Positions 1 through 8,784 of a stretch of DNA of 64,000 nt are shown one piece after another. Each line of letters begins with the position of its first letter. The stretch's first letter is position 1. The notes beneath the pieces are model-generated. The model worked only from the letters and a program-made list of their open reading frames with translations, was not told the origin of the DNA and made no database searches. The DNA lies in NCBI GenBank assembly GCA_018266955.1, contig JAFDZI010000003.1:1-64000 (forward strand), in the 5' to 3' direction. Source of the DNA: Bacteroidota bacterium (GTDB lineage: Bacteria > Bacteroidota > Bacteroidia > Flavobacteriales > Weeksellaceae). A program made the position numbers and the translations under genes.

Positions 1-20
1 TTTTCGGACAGCCTCTTTTT

Positions 21-1502
21 TTATAATTCTTTTCGTAACCTTGCAACTGGAATATTGAGTTGTTCCCGATATTTAGCAATAGTTCTTCGGGCAATATTAT
101 AGCCTTTTTCCTTTAATACTGTTACCAAAGCATCGTCGGTTAGTGGTTTTCTTTTATTTTCATTATCAATGGCTTCTTGTAGATATGTCTTGATTTCCTT
201 AGTCGAAACTTCCTCTCCATCGTCATTGGTCAAAGAATCCGAAAACAAATCTTTCAGTAGAATGATTCCATTGGGGGTATCGGCATATTTACTTTTTACC
301 ACTCTAGAAATTGTAGAAATATCGAAACCTGTTTCTTCGGCAATATCCTTTAAAATCATCGGTTTCAAAGTTTTCTCATCCCCAGTAACAAAATAGTCTT
401 TTTGTTTTTTAACAATAGCGGTAATGGTTTTCAACAATGTATTTTGCCTTTGGTTGATGGCATCTATATACCATTTTGCTGCATCTAATTTTTGTTTGAT
501 AAAAAGGGCCGCTTGCTTGTGTTCTGCGGATTTTTTATCATGAGAATAAGTAGCCAAAATATCTTTATATTCATCAGACACACGAAGGGATGGTGCATTT
601 TTGCTATTCAGCATCGGGATTACTTCGGGCTTTCCATTTTTCCCATCACGGATTTGGATGACAAAATCTGGGATGATCTCTTGATTGATGGTAATGGTTT
701 GGGTATCAAAATTACCACCAATTTTAGGGGATAAATGAGCAATTTCATCCAAAGCATCTTTTAGATCTTCCTCCTCAATATCATATTTTTGGATAATTTT
801 ATTGTAATGCTTATTGGTCAGAGCATCAAAATGATTTCTCAGAATATTGGCTGCCAAAATCACCGCTTTATTCGCGCTCACTTTTTTCTCAATTTGCAAT
901 AACAAACATTCTTGCAAATTTCTAGCACCCACACCAGGGGGATCCAGCTTCTGTATGTAATTTTCCAACACATCCTTCACCTTTTCCATGGTCGTGTATA
1001 TCCCTTGGGAGAAGGCCAAATCATCTACAATAGCTTTCAATTCCCGTCTAAGATAGCCATCGTTATCTAGATTCCCAATAATATATTCGGCTATTTTCAA
1101 ATCATCATCTTCGATATGGATCAGGTGTATTTGCTCCATGAGATAATCATACAAAGTCTGGCCTTCAGTCAGCAAACTTTGGCTATCGAACTCTTCATCA
1201 TCTGCAGAATAATTACTAGAAGCCGTTTTGTAGGAAGGTTCATCATCATACAAATATTCATCAACATCAAAATCGGTTTCTATGCTTTCACTTCCTTCTT
1301 CTTCATACTCTGAGCCTAAGTCTTCAAAATCAGAATCTTTTTGGTCGTCCTCTGTTACTTTTTCCAACGCTGGATTTTCCTCCAATTCTCGCTCCAATTC
1401 TTGTTCAAACTCAAGGGTATGAAGCTGTATCAACTTCATTAATTGAATTTGTTGTGGGGCAAGCTTCTGCCCGAGTTTCATTTGGAGATGTTGCTTCAGC
1501 AT
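21..1502 (-). CDS. rpoN: RNA polymerase sigma-54 factor
   Basis: Alternative sigma factor that directs RNA polymerase to -24/-12 promoters and needs AAA+ activators to open them. The 493-residue protein has the full sigma-54 plan: a Gln/Leu-rich region I (about residues 1-50), a very acidic region II (about 50-105), a core-binding domain, and a C-terminal DNA-binding part with a helix-turn-helix. The RpoN box ARRTIAKYRE is at residues 471-480. The start is the Met that begins the conserved region I. It follows asnS on the same strand with a gap of about 43 bases, so the two may be co-transcribed. No -24/-12 promoter was identified in the window by eye. Confidence 0.97.
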   Translation of the reverse strand: MLKQHLQMKLGQKLAPQQIQLMKLIQLHTLEFEQELERELEENPALEKVTEDDQKDSDFEDLGSEYEEEGSESIETDFDVDEYLYDDEPSYKTASSNYSADDEEFDSQSLLTEGQTLYDYLMEQIHLIHIEDDDLKIAEYIIGNLDNDGYLRRELKAIVDDLAFSQGIYTTMEKVKDVLENYIQKLDPPGVGARNLQECLLLQIEKKVSANKAVILAANILRNHFDALTNKHYNKIIQKYDIEEEDLKDALDEIAHLSPKIGGNFDTQTITINQEIIPDFVIQIRDGKNGKPEVIPMLNSKNAPSLRVSDEYKDILATYSHDKKSAEHKQAALFIKQKLDAAKWYIDAINQRQNTLLKTITAIVKKQKDYFVTGDEKTLKPMILKDIAEETGFDISTISRVVKSKYADTPNGIILLKDLFSDSLTNDDGEEVSTKEIKTYLQEAIDNENKRKPLTDDALVTVLKEKGYNIARRTIAKYREQLNIPVARLRKEL

Positions 1503-1545
1503 GATTTATTTTTAAGATGAGCTCGAAATTTTGGGATTAAATTAT

Positions 1546-2994
1546 TTAAAATTCTGCAGTTTTTGGAGTTCTAGGGAAAGGTATTACATCCCGAATATTG
1601 GTCATACCGGTAACGAAAAGAACCAATCTTTCCAACCCTAAGCCAAAACCTGCATGAGGTACAGAACCGAATTTTCGAGTATCCAAATACCACCAAAGTT
1701 CGTGTTCGTCCACATTCATTTTCTTCATTTTTTCTTTAAGGACAGATAGTTTTTCTTCTCTTTGGGAACCCCCAATAATTTCTCCAATGCCTGGGAAAAG
1801 GACATCCATGGCACGAACGGTTCTGCCATCTTCATTTAATTTCATATAAAACGCTTTGATTTCTGCCGGGTAATCAAACAAAACCACTGGGCTTTCAAAG
1901 TGTTTTTCCACCAAATATCTTTCGTGTTCGCTTTGCAAATCGCACCCCCAAGCTTCTACAGGAAATTGGAATTTACCTTTTTTATTTTCTTTAGAATTCA
2001 TCAAGATTTCTACGGCTTCAGTATAAGAAACACGCATAAATCTCTTCTTCACTACATTTTCTAGTTTTTCTATTAAGCCTTCTTTGGCTCTATCTTTTTC
2101 TGGTTTTTGTTTTTGTTCTTCGGCAAATCTCTTGTCTAAGAATTCTAAATCGTCTTTACAATTTTCCAAAACATAAGTAATCACATATTTTAGGAAATCT
2201 TCAGCCAAATCGATATTGTCTTCCAAATCATTAAACGCTACTTCTGGCTCTACCATCCAAAACTCGGCTAAGTGTCTTGTAGTGTTAGAGTTTTCTGCAC
2301 GGAAAGTAGGTCCGAAAGTATATACCCTACCCAATCCCATCATGGCTGTTTCCACATTAAGCTGGCCAGAAACGGTAAGACTGGTTTTTCTTCCAAAAAA
2401 ATCCGAATCATAATCGATGTTGCCTTCTTCATTTCTAGGAATATTGTTTAAGTCGAAACCTGTAACATTAAACATTTCTCCAGCACCTTCTGCATCGGCT
2501 CCTGTGATAAGTGGTGTATGAATATAAAAGAATTCTCCTTGATTAAAAAACTGATGTATGGCAAAGGATATTGCGTGACGAATTCTGAATACTGCCGAAA
2601 ACAGATTGGTTCTAAATCTGAGATGCGCTTGTTCTCTAAGTACTTCTAAAGAGTGTTTTTTAGGTTGAAGTACTGTTTTCTCCAAATCTTCTGTGAAATT
2701 ATCACCCAAAATTTCAATTTTTTTGGCAATAATCTCTATACTCTGTCCAGCACCTTGACTTTCCACCACTTCACCAGTTACTTTCAAAGAAGAGGCGGTT
2801 TTAACATTCTTAATGGTTTCTTCGTCAAAATTTTCAAAATCCACCACCACTTGTAAATTATTGATGGTTGAGCCATCATTCAGTGCTATAAAACGATTAG
2901 AACGAAATGCCCTAACCCATCCTTGCACGGTGATGTCGTGGTGAAGTACTTTTTTATAATCGGATAATAATGATTTTATGGTTTGTCTTTTCAT
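1546..2994 (-). CDS. asnS: asparaginyl-tRNA synthetase
   Basis: Charges tRNA-Asn with asparagine in the cytosol. It is a class II enzyme of about 482 residues: an N-terminal OB-fold anticodon-binding domain ([13 protein letters not shown]), then a catalytic core with motif 2 ([16 protein letters not shown]) and motif 3 ([12 protein letters not shown]). The frame is open for eight codons further upstream, but the family normally begins at MKRQTIK, so base 2994 was chosen. A TAnnTTTG-like -7 box (TAAATTTG, minus strand, 3016-3023) lies just upstream, although no clear -33 TTG was found. rpoN follows on the same strand. Confidence 0.97.
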   Translation of the reverse strand: MKRQTIKSLLSDYKKVLHHDITVQGWVRAFRSNRFIALNDGSTINNLQVVVDFENFDEETIKNVKTASSLKVTGEVVESQGAGQSIEIIAKKIEILGDNFTEDLEKTVLQPKKHSLEVLREQAHLRFRTNLFSAVFRIRHAISFAIHQFFNQGEFFYIHTPLITGADAEGAGEMFNVTGFDLNNIPRNEEGNIDYDSDFFGRKTSLTVSGQLNVETAMMGLGRVYTFGPTFRAENSNTTRHLAEFWMVEPEVAFNDLEDNIDLAEDFLKYVITYVLENCKDDLEFLDKRFAEEQKQKPEKDRAKEGLIEKLENVVKKRFMRVSYTEAVEILMNSKENKKGKFQFPVEAWGCDLQSEHERYLVEKHFESPVVLFDYPAEIKAFYMKLNEDGRTVRAMDVLFPGIGEIIGGSQREEKLSVLKEKMKKMNVDEHELWWYLDTRKFGSVPHAGFGLGLERLVLFVTGMTNIRDVIPFPRTPKTAEF

Positions 2995-3102
2995 TTTGAA
3001 TATTTGAATGAACCGCAAATTTAGTAAATTTTGGTTTAATTTTTGCTATGATAGGAAATTTCCATAAAGCTTTCACATGCTTGTTGGGGGCAGAAAGTAA
3101 AC

Positions 3103-3645
3103 CTATTCGTCTTTAATGGCTTTGGTAAGAAAAACATCCAACAATCCTTCTGGCAGTTGCATTTGTATCTTTTTTTCTTCCCGATTTACATTTAAAATCC
3201 AATCTTTAATAATAGGAATAATAATTTCTTTACCATTTAGATTTAAAATAAAATAATGCTGTGCCGTTTGGTCATTTACTTCTTTTATTTCTCCACAAGT
3301 TGTATTTTTTTCATCTACAATGGTAAATCCTACAACCTCGTGATAGTAAAATTGATTTCCAGTAAGAATAGGCAACGAAGAAAGTGGCAAGAATACATTT
3401 TTCCCTATACTTTGTTCTACCATTTGTTCGCTGGCATTTTTAAAGCTAATGATTTTAGTATCTGCTTTAGACCATTGTTGTTTCTCGATAAAGAAGGGCA
3501 CCAAAAGTCCGTTTACTTCCAAGAAAATCCCTTCTAATTTATTATAAATTTCTGGCTGATCTGTATCCAGTTTCAACATAACATTGCCTTGCAGCCCGTG
3601 TCTTCTGGTAATTTTGCCTAGAAAATAACAATCTTTTTTGTTCAT
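3103..3645 (-). CDS. rimM: ribosome maturation factor RimM
   Basis: Helps assemble the head of the 30S ribosomal subunit and binds S19. The 180-residue protein has an N-terminal RimM barrel starting with the family signature (FLGKITRRHGLQG) and a C-terminal PRC-barrel (YYHEVVGFTI onward). It lies 71 bases downstream of rpsP on the same strand, the usual rpsP-rimM pairing, so both are probably transcribed from the rpsP promoter. The Met used is followed directly by the conserved first strand, so the start is well supported. Confidence 0.95.
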   Translation of the reverse strand: MNKKDCYFLGKITRRHGLQGNVMLKLDTDQPEIYNKLEGIFLEVNGLLVPFFIEKQQWSKADTKIISFKNASEQMVEQSIGKNVFLPLSSLPILTGNQFYYHEVVGFTIVDEKNTTCGEIKEVNDQTAQHYFILNLNGKEIIIPIIKDWILNVNREEKKIQMQLPEGLLDVFLTKAIKDE

Positions 3646-3716
3646 ATCAATTGGGTTAAAAATAATAGAGACGCGAAAATTCGCGTCTCTGCAAAGATAA
3701 TTATTTTTATAATTTC

Positions 3717-4259
3717 TTAAGCTTCAGCTTGCTCTTCTCCTTCAGTTGCTGGAGTTTCTTCAGCTACCACTTCTTCTGTAGCTTCTGCTGCTGCTTTTGC
3801 ATCAGCTTCTGCTTGTGCAACTGCTGCAATCCTTGCTTCATTTACTTTAGCTTCAGCTTCCAAAGCTGCTTTTTTAGCATCTTCTTTAGATTTTGCCAAA
3901 CCTTCAACTTTACCTTGAATTTTAGCTTCTTTAGCTTCTACCCAAGCGGCAAATCTCTTTTCAGCTTCAGCTTCGTCAAAAGCACCTTTAGCTACACCAC
4001 CTTGCAAGTGTTTTTTGTACATTGCACCTTTGTAAGAAAGGATTGCTCTAGCAGTATCCGTTGGTTGTGCACCATTGTTTAACCACTTTACAGCTGCATC
4101 AACATTCAAATCGATGGTTGCAGGATTGGTAATTGGATTGTAAGTACCCAATTTCTCGATGAATTTACCATCTCTTCTCGCTCTTGAGTCTGCTACTACG
4201 ATGTGAAAAAAAGGTTTTCCTTTTTTACCGTGTCTTTGTAATCTAATTTTTACTGACAT
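3717..4259 (-). CDS. rpsP: 30S ribosomal protein S16 with long Ala/Glu-rich tail
   Basis: Structural protein of the small ribosomal subunit. Residues 1 to about 80 are a normal S16 ([20 protein letters not shown], then the [20 protein letters not shown] motif). About 100 further residues follow, made mostly of Ala, Glu and Lys, predicted helical and ending in an acidic stretch. S16 is about 80 residues in most bacteria; such extensions are common in Bacteroidota. A good promoter sits 50-80 bases upstream, and a small GGGA/TCCC hairpin lies in the leader (4275-4287). rimM follows. The function of the tail is unknown. Confidence 0.97.
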   Translation of the reverse strand: MSVKIRLQRHGKKGKPFFHIVVADSRARRDGKFIEKLGTYNPITNPATIDLNVDAAVKWLNNGAQPTDTARAILSYKGAMYKKHLQGGVAKGAFDEAEAEKRFAAWVEAKEAKIQGKVEGLAKSKEDAKKAALEAEAKVNEARIAAVAQAEADAKAAAEATEEVVAEETPATEGEEQAEA

Positions 4260-4305
4260 AATTGATTGTTTTAAGGGAACTCGTCCCAGTTAATATTTAA
4301 GTGTG

Positions 4306-4336
4306 CAAAAATAAACTTTTATTATCAATCTCACAA
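4306..4336 (-). promoter_or_regulatory. promoter of rpsP-rimM
   Basis: On the minus strand a TTG (4334-4336) and a TATTTTTG box (4306-4313) are separated by 20 bases, matching the Bacteroidota consensus. The predicted transcript start is about 40 bases before the rpsP ATG. The leader contains a short hairpin with GGGA and TCCC arms at 4275-4287. Confidence 0.7.
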
Positions 4337-4351
4337 AATATTTTTTACATT

Positions 4352-4876
4352 CTATTCCGAAGTAGTTTCTATCGTTCCTATGTAAAATAAGCCCAAACAT
4401 TCTTGGTTTTCTTCCAATTTCAGAAAACCTCCCAAATGATGAAATATAGGATGCGAACTCCAATAACAACCCAACTGATGGGCGGTACATGTAAGGTACA
4501 TATTCTGCACTGCCATGGAAACAGCTGCTATCTCTTCCCATTTCGGCACCAAATCACTGTACTGCACAACAATAGGAATAATTGCGGAGGTCTGACTCAT
4601 CTTCAATGCAAAGTCATCGTATTTTTTTTGCAAAAATAATTTTTCAGGTGTCTGTTGTTGGTACAACGATTGAATTTCTGAACTTAACTTCCCCAAATCT
4701 TCGCCTTTTAAGATTTGAAAACGCCATGGCCTTGTCTTTTTATGGTTGGGGGCAAAATTAGCAGAGCGAAGAACAGCCTCCAATACGGTTGAACTTATTT
4801 CCTGCTGTGTGTAGGCCTTAGGATAAATACTTCTTCTGTTTTCTATAAGGTGTTGTAAAGTTTCTACTACGGACAT
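4352..4876 (-). CDS. nitroreductase family protein
   Basis: Probable FMN-dependent NAD(P)H oxidoreductase of the nitroreductase fold. The 174-residue sequence starts with the family pattern of a helix and an Arg-rich FMN phosphate site (LIENRRSIYPKAYTQQEIS), followed by the typical ANFAPNHKKTRPWRF segment, which resembles the YdjA-type short nitroreductases. The C-terminal half has the expected VSMAVQNMYLTCTAHQLG helix and ends with FYIGT. It is near the short end of the family. The substrate cannot be told from sequence. It is divergent from the LtaS-like gene and separate from rpsP. Confidence 0.85.
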   Translation of the reverse strand: MSVVETLQHLIENRRSIYPKAYTQQEISSTVLEAVLRSANFAPNHKKTRPWRFQILKGEDLGKLSSEIQSLYQQQTPEKLFLQKKYDDFALKMSQTSAIIPIVVQYSDLVPKWEEIAAVSMAVQNMYLTCTAHQLGCYWSSHPIFHHLGGFLKLEENQECLGLFYIGTIETTSE

Positions 4877-4995
4877 ATTATTACTTCATTTTAAAACACA
4901 AAGGTAGTGGGAAATTATTCACCCCTCTCGTTTTTCTTAAACTTTCAATAATTCATTTTGAACTAAAGCTTAAATTTGCCCTTTATTTTAATAAT

Positions 4996-6921
4996 ATGAA
5001 AGAATTTCGTAAGCAAGAAATTGCTGTATTAGCATATAGAATTTTTTTGGTCTTTGTTTTTTACCAAGTCATTCGGCTTTTGTTTTGGTGGTACAACAGA
5101 AATCTCATCAAAGTAGATGGCATTGAAGACTATCTTAACATCGCCTATCATGGCACCCAGTTCGATACGACCGCAATTCTTTACCTCAATGCACTTTTTA
5201 TCTTTTTCAGTGTACTTCCTCTCACCATCAATACCCATAAAAAGTATCAGAAATTTTTATTTTTCCTCTATTTTATTCCTAATACTATAGGATTGTTGAT
5301 GAATTTTGGCGATTTTATTTATTTTAAATTTTCCCAAGCCAGACTTACCACTACAGCAATGACAGTGGCACAACACGAAAATAATCTATTTAAAGTATTT
5401 TGGGCTTCCCTCATTCAAAATCCATCTGTCGCTTTGGCTTTCGTCTTCTGCTTGGGATTATGGATTCTTTTATACAAAAAAAATAAGATTCAAGATTTTA
5501 CGCCCCAAAAAAAACTCATTTATTTCAGTTCCTCACTTTTCACCCTTATCATCGTTACTATTTTGGCAATAGGTGGAATAAGAGGCGACTTCAAACACAG
5601 CACCCGACCTGTAAATTTGGTAGATGCCAATCGGTATATTAAAAACCCAGTGCAAGCTAATTTGGTGCTCAATTCGGTTTTTTCTTTTTTTAGAACTATG
5701 AATACCAACAATTTTCAAGAAGTTCATTTTGTGGATGAAAAATTCATTGATGAAAACATAAAACCATACAAGATTTACAACCAAAGAACCCCTGAACAAA
5801 AACCAAACATTGTTATTTTCATCCTTGAAAGCTTTGGTAAAGAATATTCGGGCGCCTTTAATAAAGACACAAAAATTAAAAATTTTGTATCATACACCCC
5901 TTTTGTCGATAGCTTGGCACAACACAGCCTTATCCTAAGCAACGCTTTTGCCAACGGCCGACAATCCATCCATGGGATGAGTTCGGTATTGGCAGGAATC
6001 CCTAGTCTGACCGATGCATTCACAAGTTCACCTTTTTCCAACCAAAAAATACAATCCATTGTCTCCGTGGCTAATGATATGGGGTACGACACCTCATTTT
6101 TTCATGGTGCTCCAAATGGCAGTATGGGATTTCTGGGTTTTGGGAATATTTTAGGATTCAAACATTATTATGGAAAAACAGAATACAACAACGATACTGA
6201 CTTCGATGGAATATGGGGAATTTGGGACGAACCTTTCTTTCAATATTTTGCAAGAACCATCAACCAAACCCAACAACCTTTTATGACTACTCTATTTTCT
6301 GTATCCTCGCACCATCCATTCAAAGTGCCTGAAAAATACAAAGGAAAATTCAGAAAAGGGCCATTGGAAATCCACGAACCAATAGGATATACAGATTATG
6401 CTCTGAAAAAATTCTTCGAAACAGCAAAAAAAATGCCTTGGTACCACAACACCATCTTTGTAATGGTTGCCGACCATACCAACCAAATAGCATATCCGGA
6501 ATACGAAAAAGCCATGAACCGTTTTGCCATTCCTATCCTTTTTTATTCGCCAAATCCACAATACAAATTACAAGGAGACATACAAGAAACCACCCAGCAA
6601 ATGGACATTTACCCAACTTTGGTGGACTTGATGGGCTACCATGAAAAAATAAGAAGTTGGGGGCAAAGCGTCGTATCACCCCTTCAATCTACTCCTATTA
6701 TTGTCAATTCTGATTCGGTGATGGAGAACTTCATTATCAGAAATTACATCTATCGGTTTGATGGAAAAGAAGTAGTTGGTCTTTACAATAAAAGCGATTT
6801 GAACATGGAAAACAACATTTTATCGACAACAAAAAATCCTGAAATCACCAAAGGAATCTTACTTTGCAAAGCTTGGTATCAGGACTATATGCATCGAGTA
6901 ATCAATAGAAAACTACAATAA
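4996..6921 (+). CDS. LtaS-like membrane sulfatase / phosphoglycerol transferase
   Basis: Integral membrane enzyme of the alkaline-phosphatase superfamily. Residues 1 to about 195 hold about five transmembrane helices; the rest is an extracytoplasmic sulfatase-like domain. Visible metal or catalytic motifs are IFILESFGKEYS, the nucleophile region NGRQSIHGMSSVLAG (Ser324 where LtaS has Thr) and VMVADHT. Relatives move phosphoglycerol or phosphoethanolamine onto envelope polymers. A Gram-negative flavobacterium has no lipoteichoic acid, so the acceptor here is unknown. Length (641 residues) is normal. A TAAATTTG -7 box lies at 4971-4978, 17 bases before the ATG, with no convincing -33. Confidence 0.88.
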   Translation: MKEFRKQEIAVLAYRIFLVFVFYQVIRLLFWWYNRNLIKVDGIEDYLNIAYHGTQFDTTAILYLNALFIFFSVLPLTINTHKKYQKFLFFLYFIPNTIGLLMNFGDFIYFKFSQARLTTTAMTVAQHENNLFKVFWASLIQNPSVALAFVFCLGLWILLYKKNKIQDFTPQKKLIYFSSSLFTLIIVTILAIGGIRGDFKHSTRPVNLVDANRYIKNPVQANLVLNSVFSFFRTMNTNNFQEVHFVDEKFIDENIKPYKIYNQRTPEQKPNIVIFILESFGKEYSGAFNKDTKIKNFVSYTPFVDSLAQHSLILSNAFANGRQSIHGMSSVLAGIPSLTDAFTSSPFSNQKIQSIVSVANDMGYDTSFFHGAPNGSMGFLGFGNILGFKHYYGKTEYNNDTDFDGIWGIWDEPFFQYFARTINQTQQPFMTTLFSVSSHHPFKVPEKYKGKFRKGPLEIHEPIGYTDYALKKFFETAKKMPWYHNTIFVMVADHTNQIAYPEYEKAMNRFAIPILFYSPNPQYKLQGDIQETTQQMDIYPTLVDLMGYHEKIRSWGQSVVSPLQSTPIIVNSDSVMENFIIRNYIYRFDGKEVVGLYNKSDLNMENNILSTTKNPEITKGILLCKAWYQDYMHRVINRKLQ

Positions 6922-7030
6922 TTTCAACAATTACACAATGGCATTTTTATTGTAAACTATGCATCGGATAACAATATTATCTGTTATATCAAAAATTTAT
7001 TTAATTTTAACCAAATAAATATTAAAAATT

Positions 7031-7450
7031 ATGAGAAAATTACTTTTAGCATTCGGAGCAATACTTATCAGCACTGTTTCCTTTGCACAAATTGAAGGAA
7101 AATGGAAAACTATAGACGACGAAACCGGCAAAGCAAAATCGATAGTTGAAATTTTTAAAAAATCCGATGGTAAATATTACGGAAAAATTAATCAACTTTT
7201 ATCAAAACCAGAACACGAAACCTGTGTAAATTGTAAAGATGACAGAAAAAACAAACCACTAATAGGATTAGAAATCATCCGTGGACTAAGTAAAGATGGT
7301 GACGAATTTTCTGGTGGCACGATAACCGACCCTAAAAACGGGAAAAGCTATAAATGCCTGATAAAGAAAGATGGCAACAAACTTAATGTAAGAGGATATG
7401 TAGGTTTCTCATTAATTGGTAGAAGCCAAATATGGCAAAAAGCAGATTAA
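7031..7450 (+). CDS. DUF2147 exported protein
   Basis: A 139-residue secreted or periplasmic protein. It has a clear signal peptide (residues 1 to about 19, ending SFAQ), then the DUF2147 hallmark start (EGKWKTIDDETGKAKSIVEI) and a later NGKSYKC segment. A CVNC pair in the middle could form a disulfide. The fold is a small beta structure of unknown function that is widespread in Bacteroidota and Proteobacteria. It is monocistronic: about 110 bases after the LtaS-like gene and followed by its own hairpin terminator. Confidence 0.85.
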   Translation: MRKLLLAFGAILISTVSFAQIEGKWKTIDDETGKAKSIVEIFKKSDGKYYGKINQLLSKPEHETCVNCKDDRKNKPLIGLEIIRGLSKDGDEFSGGTITDPKNGKSYKCLIKKDGNKLNVRGYVGFSLIGRSQIWQKAD

Positions 7451-7461
7451 CAACATAGCAA

Positions 7462-7488
7462 AGGCATCTTTTTTAGATGCCTCTTTTT
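7462..7488 (+). terminator. terminator after DUF2147 gene
   Basis: Hairpin with arms AGGCATC and GATGCCT and a T-rich loop, followed by a C and five Ts. Confidence 0.8.
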
Positions 7489-7689
7489 ATTTCTGAAATT
7501 ATTAATAATAAAATTGAAAACAAAATTGAGCTGTAAACAGATAAGCAGTTCATAGAAATCCCTCATAATATTTAAGCACAAGTACATTTTAGAATACTAT
7601 ATGGGGTAGAAATTCTTTATATATTTAAAAAGATTTTCAAGTTCTGATAAAATCATTATTTTTGCATTTCAATAAATTAAAATACGATT

Positions 7690-8673
7690 ATGGCAGAATA
7701 TACTTTTCGTGAAGTAATTGCACAAGCAATGAGCGAAGAAATGCGCAAAGACGAATCAATCTATTTGATGGGCGAAGAAGTTGCAGAATACAATGGTGCC
7801 TACAAAGCATCCAAAGGTATGTTGGATGAATTTGGCGCTAAAAGAGTAATCGACACTCCTATTGCCGAACTCGGTTTTGCCGGTATTTCTGTAGGTGCTG
7901 CCATGAATGGGAATCGTCCTATAGTAGAGTTTATGACTTTCAACTTTTCTTTGGTAGGAATAGACCAAATCATCAACAATGCAGCAAAAATTCGTCAAAT
8001 GAGTGGCGGACAATGGAATTGTCCTATCGTTTTCCGTGGACCAACCGCCTCTGCAGGACAATTGGGTGCTACCCACTCCCAAGCATTGGAAAGTTGGTAC
8101 GCCAACTGTCCAGGACTAAAGGTTGTCGTTCCGTCCAACCCGTATGACGCTAAAGGTTTATTAAAAACAGCCATTCAGGACAACGACCCTGTTATCTTCA
8201 TGGAGTCCGAACAAATGTATGGGGACAAAATGGAAATTCCTGAAGAAGAATACTATATCCCATTAGGAAAAGCCGATATAAAAAGAGAAGGTAAAGATGT
8301 AACTTTGGTTTCTTTTGGTAAAATCATGAAATTGGCGCTACAAGCCGCCGAAGATTTAGCAAAAGAAGGAATTTCTGTAGAAGTAATCGACCTTAGAACC
8401 GTTAGACCTTTAGACTACGACACTATATTAACATCAGTTAAAAAAACCAATCGTTTGGTGGTATTAGAAGAAGCTTGGCCATTTGCAAGTGTTGCTTCAG
8501 AAATCACCTATATGGTACAGCAAAAAGCATTTGATTATCTTGATGCACCTATCAAAAGAATTACGACGCCAGATGCACCTGCACCATATTCAGCTGCATT
8601 ATTTGCAGAATGGTTCCCGAAATTGGAAAAAGTAAAAGAAGAAATTAAAAAAGCAATGTACATCCGTGCATAA
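7690..8673 (+). CDS. pdhB: pyruvate dehydrogenase E1 component subunit beta
   Basis: Beta subunit of the thiamine-diphosphate E1 enzyme, which decarboxylates pyruvate for acetyl-CoA formation. The 327-residue protein shows the conserved beta-subunit order: GEEVAEYNGAYKASKGM near residue 30, the DTPIAELGFAGISVGAA segment, FRGPTASAGQLGATHSQ, and the C-terminal TTPDAPAPYS. No E1 alpha, E2 or E3 gene is adjacent, so the partners must lie elsewhere, as is common in flavobacteria. A TATTTTTG box lies at 7657-7664, 25 bases before the ATG. A branched-chain 2-oxoacid dehydrogenase beta subunit is the main alternative, but the match is closer to PdhB. Confidence 0.9.
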   Translation: MAEYTFREVIAQAMSEEMRKDESIYLMGEEVAEYNGAYKASKGMLDEFGAKRVIDTPIAELGFAGISVGAAMNGNRPIVEFMTFNFSLVGIDQIINNAAKIRQMSGGQWNCPIVFRGPTASAGQLGATHSQALESWYANCPGLKVVVPSNPYDAKGLLKTAIQDNDPVIFMESEQMYGDKMEIPEEEYYIPLGKADIKREGKDVTLVSFGKIMKLALQAAEDLAKEGISVEVIDLRTVRPLDYDTILTSVKKTNRLVVLEEAWPFASVASEITYMVQQKAFDYLDAPIKRITTPDAPAPYSAALFAEWFPKLEKVKEEIKKAMYIRA

Positions 8674-8690
8674 ACAGAACACATATTAAA

Positions 8691-8716
8691 AAAGACGCAA
8701 AATATTGCGTCTTTTT
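8691..8716 (+). terminator. terminator after pdhB
   Basis: Perfect 10-base arms AAAGACGCAA and TTGCGTCTTT around an AATA loop, then a T tract. Confidence 0.85.
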
Positions 8717-8732
8717 GTTTTTATAAAAACAA

Positions 8733-8766
8733 TTGAGCTATTGATTGTAAAAAAAAATTAAATTTG
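8733..8766 (+). promoter_or_regulatory. promoter of kup
   Basis: TTG at 8733-8735 and TAAATTTG at 8759-8766, 23 bases apart; the ATG follows 18 bases later. Confidence 0.65.
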
Positions 8767-8784
8767 CACCCTATTTTATAACAA

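Noticed and set aside
3729-4082. Open frame on the plus strand opposite rpsP, rich in Cys, Phe and Ser
   Set aside because: It is the complement of the Ala/Glu-rich S16 tail and has no signal.
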